A stretch of DNA of 18,073 nucleotides from Bacillota bacterium (GTDB taxonomy: Bacteria > Bacillota > Clostridia > Monoglobales > Firm-18). Below are positions 1-9,100 of this stretch, piece after piece. The DNA is taken from NCBI GenBank assembly GCA_023228885.1, contig JALOAJ010000045.1, forward strand, positions 1-18,073. Direction: 5' to 3'. Below the pieces are notes generated by a model that made no database searches, was not told where the DNA came from, and was given only the letters and a program-made list of their open reading frames with translations. Numbering within the stretch: the stretch's first letter is position 1; every line of letters begins with the position of its first letter. The position numbers and the translations under genes are program-made.

Positions 1-111
1 TGACATTCCTTCTTACCGATACCACAAACGGCAATACCAACAATTTTAATAACTTTTTGATATATGCGCGAACCACCGCGACAGAAAGCTACCGTCCCAA
101 ACTCAGCATAA
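1..111 (+). repeat. 111-bp direct repeat, copy 1
   Basis: Bases 1-111 are identical to 9297-9407 (constant offset 9296). Identity continues to base 121 except for two adjacent changes at 112-113, then stops. Copy 1 starts at the window edge, so its true left end is unknown. It codes for the end of the DNRLRE/CBM96-like domain in the same reading frame as copy 2. Confidence 0.97.
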
Positions 112-1973
112 CTTACACTCCCGGCGGTGGGTTACCGCCTGCAGCGGTTTCATCGAACATATATCAAATAAATACCATTAAAAAAACTATAACGGCGCCT
201 CCGTCACCCGATATCACCGTAGAGAATTTCATAGATAATCTTAGCTTTACGCGACCCGGAACATATGAAATTTTTGAAGACGGCGGCACTACCCCGCTGC
301 CTGATAATTATTTGATTGAAACCGGATTTAAACTGATTTATACGCCCGATACGGGAACAGCAATGATTTACACGATAAAAATCGGTTCTGTAAACTTTGC
401 CTTAAACATTGATAATTCACCCGAGTTGCCGCAGGCAACAGCAGGAAGCGCACACGGCACATTTGTGACAAGCATGATAAATGATGGAATAACCGGTCTG
501 TCCGAAAACGGCTGGCAGAACAATTCGTCAAACAGCGGATATCATCAGCGGTGGGTTTACATTGATTTCAAATCCCCGGTAACCTTTAACGAAATCGTTT
601 TATATACCAAAAGCGGCAGCGCGAGCAACAATGTCAGCGGTCCGAGAGGTCTCGGTGAATTTATTTTCGAGTATGCAAACAGCTTGGACGGTTGGACAGG
701 TACGGAGGCTCTGGATAATGAGGAGTACGCATCGTGGAAAAACGGGTCGTGGAGTCAAATAGGAGACGAATCGTATACCATGGACAATATCTATGTAACG
801 AGCGACCCCGATTATAAAAGTTTTGTGGTGCCGACTACAACTGCACGGTATCTGATGATAAGAACCGTGGAATGTGGCGGAAGCGGCAGCCGTGCGGCAG
901 GTCTTGCCGAAATTGAGGTGTATTATGACCATGATAAAACAATAGTTACCTCGGAGGAATATGTGGTGGACGGACAGAACAAAACCATATCGTTGATGCC
1001 TAACTACAACCTTACCGCGGAGAATTTAATAAGCAATATAGCTTGCCCGAACGATGGCACTCTTGGTGTTTTTAAGCCTGATGGACTCACCCCGGTAGCG
1101 GGTGACTCTTTTATTGACGGAGGTTATAAGCTGATTTATACTTCTGTCGGAAAGCCGCAGATAGTTTATGAAGTAGTGTTCGGAGCAGTAAACCTTGCTC
1201 TTAGAAAACCTGTCGAGTCCGGCAGCAACGCCAATTCGACCACAGCGCATATGACAAACGCTGTTGACGGCGATTACAGTTCAACCTCGGCATGGCTAAC
1301 TCAAAACAGTTCTAATAACCCCGAAGACCATTGGTTACGGATTAGCTTAGGCAGCAAACAGAAATTTAACAAGGTAGTTATTATGTCCCATGGCATTGCC
1401 ACTAACCGTATTCAAGCGTTTAAGCTTGAGGGTTCAGACAATGGTTCAACATGGTCGTCCATTGCAACATTTGGGAGTGTTCTCTATGGTTCCGCCGGGG
1501 ATATTTTTGAACTTGACTTGCCTGTAACCACGGCGAAATATTTGAAATTTTCATCCACGCAAAGCTCGGCTCAGCAAATAGGGTTCAGGGAATTCGAGGT
1601 CTATTACCTGCCCGAAAGCGCCCCGTATACAGGCTATAATATTCAATTTAAAGACAGCCTTGGCACAGCACTTTCCATGATACCGACGCTTGGCGAAACT
1701 GTCAATATAACAGGTAAGGTCGTGAGAAATAAAGTGAAAACAGACAACGCCATGGCGATTTGGGCGACATATGACAAATTAAACGCGTTGGTAAATGTTA
1801 AGGTATTATACATTCCCGATATGGAACTTGGCGATACGGTGGATTTGACCGATTTTGAAATGTCGGCTAAGGTTGATTTCATCTCTGACGGTCACAAGAT
1901 GAAGGTGTACCTATGGAGCGAAGATTCATTGACTCCATGTTTAGAGACGCCGACTGTTTTGCCGACACCGTAG
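1..1973 (+). CDS. Discoidin-domain surface protein, 3' part only
   Basis: The gene is cut by the left edge; the open frame runs from base 3 to a TAG at 1971-1973, so the N-terminus is missing. In order, the visible protein shows the last ~45 residues of a DNRLRE/CBM96-like beta-sandwich (bases 3-120), a ~75-residue beta module (about 159-386), an F5/8-type C (discoidin) domain (about 390-926), a second copy of the module (about 951-1184), a second, more canonical discoidin domain with 'VNLALRKP', 'AVDGD' and 'DHWLRISLG' (about 1188-1607), and a C-terminal beta module (about 1629-1937). The last module is shared with the two large proteins downstream. Discoidin domains usually bind sugars, so an extracellular carbohydrate-binding role is likely. 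A catalytic domain may lie upstream, out of view. No LPXTG, SLH or dockerin anchor is seen at the C-terminus. Domain calls come from reading motifs, not from a profile search. Confidence 0.85.
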   Translation, partial: TFLLTDTTNGNTNNFNNFLIYARTTATESYRPKLSITYTPGGGLPPAAVSSNIYQINTIKKTITAPPSPDITVENFIDNLSFTRPGTYEIFEDGGTTPLPDNYLIETGFKLIYTPDTGTAMIYTIKIGSVNFALNIDNSPELPQATAGSAHGTFVTSMINDGITGLSENGWQNNSSNSGYHQRWVYIDFKSPVTFNEIVLYTKSGSASNNVSGPRGLGEFIFEYANSLDGWTGTEALDNEEYASWKNGSWSQIGDESYTMDNIYVTSDPDYKSFVVPTTTARYLMIRTVECGGSGSRAAGLAEIEVYYDHDKTIVTSEEYVVDGQNKTISLMPNYNLTAENLISNIACPNDGTLGVFKPDGLTPVAGDSFIDGGYKLIYTSVGKPQIVYEVVFGAVNLALRKPVESGSNANSTTAHMTNAVDGDYSSTSAWLTQNSSNNPEDHWLRISLGSKQKFNKVVIMSHGIATNRIQAFKLEGSDNGSTWSSIATFGSVLYGSAGDIFELDLPVTTAKYLKFSSTQSSAQQIGFREFEVYYLPESAPYTGYNIQFKDSLGTALSMIPTLGETVNITGKVVRNKVKTDNAMAIWATYDKLNALVNVKVLYIPDMELGDTVDLTDFEMSAKVDFISDGHKMKVYLWSEDSLTPCLETPTVLPTP

Positions 1974-2040
1974 TGCGGCTGCATACATTAAACAACATTA
2001 TAGATTAAGCATTACCAATGAGACAAAAAGCATTATACTG

Positions 2041-2084
2041 ACATTCGCCGCCTAACCGGACAATTTAGGAGCGGCGGCGGATGT
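2041..2084 (+). other. GC-rich stem-loop between genes 1 and 2
   Basis: Bases 2041-2052 can pair with 2073-2084 over 12 positions, including one G-T pair. An alternative fold pairs CCTAA (2051-2055) with TTAGG (2065-2069) inside the loop. No T-run follows, so it does not look like a classic intrinsic terminator. It may stabilise or partly separate the mRNA of gene 1 from the following genes. I see no convincing promoter in the 153-bp gap around it. Confidence 0.5.
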
Positions 2085-2126
2085 ATTGCCCAGGACAATA
2101 ACCAACGAGGAGGATGTTAACTTAAA

Positions 2127-2990
2127 ATGAATTTTAAGAAGGAACATAAGTTTTTAGTTTGCGTAGATTCCGACGGCTGTGTATTTGATAGCATGGATTT
2201 CAAGCACAAGGAGTGCTTTGCCCCTGCTGTTATTAAAGAATGGAATTTGCAACACATATCAAAATACGCAAGAGAAACATGGGAGTTTATAAATCTTTAT
2301 TCTGTGTCACGCGGCATGAACCGTTTTCCGGCATTAGTCAGATTTTTTGAGTTGTTGTCAGAACACCCGGAAGTAATGAAACACGGCTTTGAAAAACCTG
2401 ACCTTACCCCGCTTAATGCATGGATTGAAAGGGAGAGTATTCTTAGCAATCCATTGCTTAAGAAGGAAATAGAAAAAACCCCTCATCCCGTTTTGATTAA
2501 TACACTTGAGTGGAGCCGGAAGGTAAATGTCAATACGGCAAAAATGGCTAAAAATTTACCACCCTTTTCTTTTGTTCGTGAAAGCCTAAAAAAAGCGAAT
2601 GGCTTGACTGATGTAATAGTTGTTTCCGCCACTCCCGCACGGGCCCTGCAAAGAGAGTGGGCTGAGCATGACATTGAAAAATATGTAAAGGTTATTGCGG
2701 GTCAGGAAATCGGCAGTAAAAGCGCTTGCATCGCTATGGCGAAGAAAGCCGGATATTTAGATGAAAATGTACTTATGGTGGGTGATGCGCTTGGCGATAA
2801 AGCAGCGGCTGATGATAATAATGTATGCTATTACCCAATCAACCCCGGCGGCGAGGAAAAGTCATGGCATAGGTTTTACGATGAGGCGCTTAATAGATTC
2901 GTAGCCGGCGAATATGCAGGTGTATATGAAGAAAAGTTATTTACTGAGTTTGAAACGCTTCTGCCTGAAATGCCGGTTTGGAAGTTATAG
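2127..2990 (+). CDS. HAD-superfamily hydrolase (probable phosphatase)
   Basis: A cytosolic protein of 287 residues with no signal peptide. The HAD core is clear: motif I 'DSDGCVFD' (nucleophile Asp14, acid/base Asp16), motif II Ser167 in 'VVSATP', a Lys in 'GSKSA' as likely motif III, and motif IV 'MVGDALGDKAAADD' (around Asp220). About 130 mostly helical residues between motifs I and II form a C1-type cap, which usually sets substrate choice. The family mostly removes phosphate from small metabolites such as sugar phosphates. The ATG has an AGGAGG at 2108-2113, with a longish 13-nt spacer. It sits between genes for secreted polysaccharide-acting proteins, 18 bp before the next gene, which suggests it handles a phosphorylated product of that pathway. 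The exact substrate cannot be read from the sequence. Confidence 0.88.
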   Translation: MNFKKEHKFLVCVDSDGCVFDSMDFKHKECFAPAVIKEWNLQHISKYARETWEFINLYSVSRGMNRFPALVRFFELLSEHPEVMKHGFEKPDLTPLNAWIERESILSNPLLKKEIEKTPHPVLINTLEWSRKVNVNTAKMAKNLPPFSFVRESLKKANGLTDVIVVSATPARALQREWAEHDIEKYVKVIAGQEIGSKSACIAMAKKAGYLDENVLMVGDALGDKAAADDNNVCYYPINPGGEEKSWHRFYDEALNRFVAGEYAGVYEEKLFTEFETLLPEMPVWKL

Positions 2991-3002
2991 TGATTTTATT
3001 AA

Positions 3003-3020
3003 AAAGAGGTGTTTACAATA
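3003..3020 (+). promoter_or_regulatory. Ribosome-binding site placed for a non-standard ATA start
   Basis: AAAGAGGTG at 3003-3011 is a near-perfect Shine-Dalgarno site. The only canonical in-frame start nearby, GTG at 3009-3011, lies inside it. The codon with normal spacing (6 nt) is ATA at 3018-3020, followed by Arg-Ile-Ile-Ser-Phe-Met-Leu, a typical signal-peptide start if ATA were ATG. The next in-frame ATG, at 3036, is too far away and would lose the positive charge. Confidence 0.55.
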
Positions 3021-6000
3021 AGAATCATATCTTTTATGCTGGCTGCTATTATTTTGTTTGGAATATGCGCAATTGCGCCACATATATCCGCTGAGCCGGA
3101 GGGAACGGTGACGGTATACCCACAAGCCAACTACACCGTTGTCAGTTCAACATTTTTACTGGAGGCGGGGGGGAAAAATGTTGATGTGGTATCTTTCATG
3201 GATTATCATTATGCTCATTTTTCATTCAACGGTGAAATAGCAGTTACCGTAACTGCAAGTGAGAAGGTAAACACTTTTAACATAAGCCCACACAGCTTAA
3301 AAATCAGCGGTCAACAAAGCGGAAATAAACTTAGCTTTACAATCCGCCAGGGTTCGCTTACCCCAAACTACCTCATCATTCAAGTCAATTCGCTTGAGAA
3401 GTTGGTCATACTTGCCGACCCGCATGAAACCGACATACCGCCTATGGCTGGCGAGGGTATATACAACATTAAAATGGCTCCGTATAATGCTGACCCAACC
3501 GGCAGCGAAAATGCTACCGATATCCTGCAAAGGGCGCTTGACGAGGCCGCCGCCGCGGGCGGTGGTGTGGTGTATATTCCGGCGGGTGTATATAAGGTAA
3601 CAAAAACAATTATGATAACCGGGAATAATGTTGAGTTGTATTTAGAGGGCGGGGCGGTCATCAAGGCATCCGAAAACCGATCGGACTATGAAGGAACAGG
3701 TTATAGCGACACATTTATGGTGGCAGATAATGCCGTAAATATCAGGATAAGGGGCAGAGGGGTTTTAGACGCCAGCGGTTATTATCTTTTTAACAAGGTG
3801 TTTAATGATGAAACTAAAAAGTATGAGGATCGGCGCGGAGTGCTTCGCGGACGGGATTGTACGAACTTTTTGGTCGAAGGGGTCACAGTTAAAGACGGCA
3901 CGACATGGACGGTCACGGTATACACCAGCGAGGATATCTTGCTTAGAAATGTTAAGGTGCTGAACTATAAAGATGTGAATGAATATAAAATTGAGAATGA
4001 TGGTATTAACATATGCTCGTCTCGGTATGCGCAGGTAGACCGATGTTTTGTCATGACCATCGATGATTCCCTTTGCTCCAAGGCCGCCAATAAAGGCGTA
4101 CCGACGCACAGCATAATATTCTCCAATAATGTCCTTTTCAATTCCTGCGCGGGACACAAATCCGGTATGCAGGTACAGGGACCGATGTACAACATTTGGT
4201 TTATCAACAACGATATTGTCCAGTGTAGAAGGGGCATTGTGGCGGAATCCACAAGTGGAGAGGAAACGATGAATGCCATTCACTATATTGATATACGGGT
4301 AGAAAAACAAATTTCTACTTTTGAAGGTCCGCGAAACATTGACTTTATAGCACTAACCGGGTCAATATCTGATATTCGGGTAGAAAATGTTGTGTTTGAA
4401 GAGCAACACGAATCTCGTCTTAATGTGGCAGTTTCAAAATTTATCAGTAATGTAAGCGTAGATGAGGTTTATGCCAATAATGTTAAATATACCGACTTAT
4501 CGCAGTTTATTGTTATAGGAAGTGCAAGGGTGAGCAATGTAATATTTAATGATAAAATAAAAGGTAATCTGCTTCATAAAATAAATGTTGCAAACGACAC
4601 GAATTGGCCTGCAGAGAGTGTCAACACCGATTCCCTTCCGGCTTTTTCGGTGTACCCGTATCATACCGGTTTCAACGATGAGGCGCTAAAAAGGCTCATC
4701 GATGGCGACACCGCGCCGAACGCGCCCGCCATGAGGTTTAAGGCAGGTTCGCAAGCCGCGTATATACGGATTGATTTCGGCGCTCCTAAAACAGTGAGCC
4801 GTCTTGTCATTACAAGCGGGAAATCAAACGGGGATGAGATAATTAAGTCTTATCGGCTTCGATATTATGATGGCGATACGCCGGTCACCATTAAAACTGT
4901 AAGTGATAATACAAAAAGGCGAAGTACTGTTACATTTCCTCCTGTCACGGCACAGCGGTTTGATATTGTCGATATACCCAGAGCAGATGGTGTGAATACG
5001 ACGTTACTTGAACTTGAGATGTCCGAGCAGTCCTATAATACCCTGCCGATGGCGGGTGTGACGGGCATCTCCGATAAATCCGTTGTTCTCCATAGCGGTG
5101 AGATGGTCTTGACGGTTTGGGCGGCGGATATGGACGGTGAGGTTATCGATTTAAACTTTTTTGTCGATGACCGGCCGGTGAATGGCACAGCAATTCGCAA
5201 TGGAAACAGGTATGTTTGTACCGTAAAGGGTATGTTTCCGGGTGAGCTGCACAACATTGCCGTAAAGGCAACAGACAACCTCAGCGGAGAAACAATGTCC
5301 GAAGGGACGCTTATCTATGCGGCTCATCGCAATGTGGCGCTTGGCAAAACGGTTATCGGTTCGAGAAATGGCGATGACACGGACAGCAATTTCACATGCC
5401 TAACGGATGGAGATATCGGCTCTCACACAGGCGTAAATAAGTGGTATTTGCGAAAGAGTCCCTATTCCGCTTGGGTGGAGATAGACTTAGGGGATGAGCA
5501 CAATATCACTGGCAGTATGGTTGTCAGCGGCAGGGTAAACGGAGAGCCCGCTGAAACGGCTCGAAACTATAAGGTGCAGTATCAAAGTGACAGTCAATGG
5601 CTGGATATACCCGGCGCAAGCGTGGTGGACAATGAGCTTAAAGTGCACGCGTATAATTATAGCAGAACTATCAAAACCAGAAGGATACGGTTCATATTTG
5701 ACGGGTTTTCGCCGGACTATGCATGTCCATACCGCATTCGTGAGATTGCCGTGTTCGCCGATGAGCCACTTGAGGTGGTATATGATGCGGTAGAAGGGTC
5801 CTTTACGCCCGAGCAGCCCTTTGCAAAGCGGATAAGAGCAAAAAACGGTGCTGGAGATGACCGCGAAGTTATACTAATTATGGCGCTTTATGATGGAGAT
5901 GGCAGGATACGGATGATTGATATCGATGAAAAAAAAACGATCATTCCAAAAGGCACGGCAAACTTTAGAGCAGGTTTTGATATGCTGCCCAACAATTTGG

Positions 6001-6080
6001 ATGATTCTTACATTAAGGTGTTTTTATGGGACGGTGATTTTTGTCCATATTTTCCGGCGGAGTTTATTTCCGGTATATAA
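3009..6080 (+). CDS. Secreted beta-helix glycosidase (GH28/GH49-like) with two discoidin domains
   Basis: Residues 1-28 look like a signal peptide ending near 'HISA'. Residues 30-145 form a beta-sandwich like the N-terminal domain of GH49-type enzymes. Residues 150-530 are a right-handed parallel beta-helix with 'GGGVVYIPAGVY' at its start. Candidate catalytic motifs match clan GH-N: 'ENDGINI' (Asp331), 'TIDDSL' (Asp352-Asp353) and 'AGHKSG' (His383). The 21-residue step from Asp331 to Asp352 equals that in fungal polygalacturonases. Then come a discoidin domain (~548-672), an Ig-like domain (~678-770), a second discoidin domain ('NVALGK', 'EIDLGD'; ~775-918) and the shared C-terminal module (~922-1018). 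It likely cleaves a pectin- or glucan-type polymer outside the cell. The start is doubtful: GTG at 3009 overlaps the ribosome-binding site itself, and ATA at 3018 is better spaced. The stop is 23 bp before the next gene. The exact GH family is not settled. Confidence 0.85.
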   Translation: MFTIRIISFMLAAIILFGICAIAPHISAEPEGTVTVYPQANYTVVSSTFLLEAGGKNVDVVSFMDYHYAHFSFNGEIAVTVTASEKVNTFNISPHSLKISGQQSGNKLSFTIRQGSLTPNYLIIQVNSLEKLVILADPHETDIPPMAGEGIYNIKMAPYNADPTGSENATDILQRALDEAAAAGGGVVYIPAGVYKVTKTIMITGNNVELYLEGGAVIKASENRSDYEGTGYSDTFMVADNAVNIRIRGRGVLDASGYYLFNKVFNDETKKYEDRRGVLRGRDCTNFLVEGVTVKDGTTWTVTVYTSEDILLRNVKVLNYKDVNEYKIENDGINICSSRYAQVDRCFVMTIDDSLCSKAANKGVPTHSIIFSNNVLFNSCAGHKSGMQVQGPMYNIWFINNDIVQCRRGIVAESTSGEETMNAIHYIDIRVEKQISTFEGPRNIDFIALTGSISDIRVENVVFEEQHESRLNVAVSKFISNVSVDEVYANNVKYTDLSQFIVIGSARVSNVIFNDKIKGNLLHKINVANDTNWPAESVNTDSLPAFSVYPYHTGFNDEALKRLIDGDTAPNAPAMRFKAGSQAAYIRIDFGAPKTVSRLVITSGKSNGDEIIKSYRLRYYDGDTPVTIKTVSDNTKRRSTVTFPPVTAQRFDIVDIPRADGVNTTLLELEMSEQSYNTLPMAGVTGISDKSVVLHSGEMVLTVWAADMDGEVIDLNFFVDDRPVNGTAIRNGNRYVCTVKGMFPGELHNIAVKATDNLSGETMSEGTLIYAAHRNVALGKTVIGSRNGDDTDSNFTCLTDGDIGSHTGVNKWYLRKSPYSAWVEIDLGDEHNITGSMVVSGRVNGEPAETARNYKVQYQSDSQWLDIPGASVVDNELKVHAYNYSRTIKTRRIRFIFDGFSPDYACPYRIREIAVFADEPLEVVYDAVEGSFTPEQPFAKRIRAKNGAGDDREVILIMALYDGDGRIRMIDIDEKKTIIPKGTANFRAGFDMLPNNLDDSYIKVFLWDGDFCPYFPAEFISGI

Positions 6081-6103
6081 TATGAAAAGGAGGAGAATAA
6101 AAA

Positions 6104-9100
6104 ATGATTCGTTTTAAAAAGATTTTGTCTGCGCTCGGCATTGTTGCAATTTGCTGTGCGGCAGCGGCAACAGTATTAGCTCAGGTTGACTTTATGTCTT
6201 GGAGGTGGGAAAAATCCCTTGCCTATAAGAAGGCGGTTACCACCATGCAAGGCTCAGTTTTTACCGGCTCAAGCAGGGATTTTTTAGTTGATGGAGATGT
6301 TTCAACCTTTACGAGGCTGGGTACAAGCGCCTTGGGATCTGACCGCTGGACATGGTTTAAGGTAGATCTTGGTGAGGCAAAGGATGCAGACTACTTTAAA
6401 GTGTTCACGCATCAGGTATACAGCAATGAGGAATTTAAGTCAAACAGCTTTATTGAGACAATAAAAATCGATGGTTCGACAGATAATGAAAGTTTTCAGA
6501 CAATAATTCCTGAATCATCCTATTCAGCGGAGGTTGGCGCAGTATACCCTGCGGATGAAGTTTTTGAGTTCTTTGCCGCGCAAAAGCATAATGTTCGCTG
6601 GGTAAGAATTTGGGTTAGGATACAAGATGAGGTTGGCGACGGCAAGGCGAGGGTGCCTTCGCTCCGCCAGTTCGGGGTTTACAACACATCTGATTTTGAA
6701 GAAATCGTATACAGATACGAAAGAAAGCTTGGCGATGGTCAGTATGAGCAAACCGCCGCTCTCACGCAAGGGACGATGAGGGTTTCTGCTGAGGTTTATG
6801 GTGCATCATCGTATGCCGGTAGAGAGATTATGGTAGTCGCCGGCTTGTTCGAGGGCGGAAATATGAAACATTTGACCTTTCAAAAGGGTGAAATAACTGC
6901 AGGTCTTCTTAATACCATAAGCGTAGAAATTGATGTACCGGAAAGCCGAGACCATGAGATTAGGGCGTTTGTATGGAATGCCGATACTCTTATGCCCCTT
7001 TGCTCCAACGACATGCTTCAAGAGGCGGTAATATCCGAATTGGCGGAATATATGAGGAGCGACAGGCTTTGGGAGGACAAAGAAGTCGGTACAAATGTGC
7101 GTCTTAATATTTACTCAAAGACTGCGGCATCTCCTGAGGGAGGCTCCCCGGTAATTTTATATATTATGAACCATGCCGAGGAGCGAATCGGGCAGGAATC
7201 CGACTTGTCCATAATTTCCGACTTTATTGATGACGGATATATAGTTATTACGGCGGATTACATGAACAATCCCAAGGCGGCGGCGCCTGTTATTGATTTT
7301 GGAATCATGAACTTGCGCGTAGATGTGATAAATTCACGCTTGTACACCGGAACAGATCTCAGAAATCAGACTAATGGTCAGGATGTGAATGCCTTTGTTG
7401 TTCCGGCGGGTTATCGGCTGGCGCGCGACCTCACCTATTTTGAGATGGATAAGCACAGTTCGTTCGGCACATTGGAGCGTGTGATGGAGCTTTATAACAG
7501 GGAATCATATATAGTTCAAAAATCAGGGCTGCCAAAGGTCAGCACGCCATCGCAAATGGTCAGAAAAGATGGTTCGCCCATTGACTACAAACTGCGTATG
7601 GATATAACATATCCGTCACAGCCCAAAAAAGTCGTGCCGATTCTTATGTATCAAAATTCCACCGACACCAGGCGGGGAATTGAAAGCTATATCTCGCTGT
7701 CACGACCGCGTCCGCATTATATAGGATTTTTGATGCGCGGTTATACCTTTGTAAATTATGACCATAATTATAACCCCCTTGAGCGCTATGACCACTTTGG
7801 ATTTCAATCGGGGGCCACTTATGGGCTTGACCGCTGGAACGGCAGGAAAACAAACACCGCCGCCGTGCGTTTTGTCAGGTATCAGGCGGATTTGCTTGGT
7901 TACGATGCAACGACCATAGGTATGTGGGGGAACTCCAAAGGGTCATACGGTCCGGCGATACTTCTTGACCCAAACCATGTTGGGAAGCCGGAACGCGCTA
8001 CATTTGACGGGTTTCCCGATGGTACGCCGGAGGAGCAACCATGGCTTGGTTACTCAAGCGCCGTGACCGCCGGATACTACTCTATGGGCGATGGAACCAC
8101 AAATCATGCTACAATACTTACCGATGATTATCTGCCCACCATTATTGCCTGCGGACAGAACGATGAAAGCAACTGGCCAAGGTGGCCGGGTCTTGTGGCA
8201 GATTTTGAAAGCCGAGATATTCCACACCTTGCACTTGCCATGGAAGATCGTGGTCATGAAACGCCCACAGGCTATGACAGCACATTGAGCTTGGACAGGT
8301 ACAAGGCATGTTTCGATTACCTCGACAGATATCTTCGAGTAAACGACAATTTAAGCCCAATGGCATTGTATGTCATGCCGGCAGACGGAGCAACCGAAAT
8401 CGATGTGAAGGAATTGGTAACGGTGAAGTTTGTCCCCGATATCGACGCGGCGACAGTAACGAATGGCGAAAATATCAAAATCACACGAGTGGATAACGGG
8501 GAGACAGTATCGGGCAGCTGGCAAAGCTTTCAACGAGGAACGCTGTTTAAATGGACCCCGACCGATGTGCTTGATCTCGGCACGGAATACCGCATTACAT
8601 TAACTACGGGTATAAAGGACAAATTAGGTCGCAGCATAACAGAGGGTATTACAAGAACCTTTAAAACCAAATTGATAGCCGAGAAAACCTTGAATTTGCC
8701 GGCCGTGGCAAATGTGCATCTTGCGGCAACTGCCGCGCAAGTAGGCAATAATGACAATTACTATGCAAAAAGCGCAACCGGCAGAACTAATGTATCCAAC
8801 GCCGGGGCGGACGAAACTGTCCTTTCTCTTTCTCGCGTAAACCCTTCTTCGACCAGCGACAGTTTTAGCACAGCCTTGTCCTATATGCAATTTGACATCA
8901 GCGGCTTGTCCGCAGAGGAGCGGCAAAGTATTGCCAATGTTTCACTTACCCTTACCGCGTATGCCGGCAATAAGCAGATCTCTGTTTTTAAATTAAATTC
9001 AGCTTCCGATTACACCGGATTAGATTGCATAGATCCCGGTCAGCGTTGGTACGGGCTTGCGGGCGATGCCGCGGCGGACGGCAATCCAAATGCCCCCATT

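Noticed and set aside
600..932. 110-codon - strand frame inside the first discoidin domain
   Set aside because: It is antisense to a well-supported gene and has no protein motifs; a shadow of the coding strand.
2041..2084. Intrinsic terminator after gene 1
   Set aside because: The stem is good but no T-run follows on either strand at the right place, so it was reported only as a stem-loop.
3765..4310. 181-codon open frame on the - strand inside the glycosidase gene
   Set aside because: It lies wholly antisense to a coding region with clear domain motifs, has no convincing ribosome site, and its translation shows no recognisable domain.
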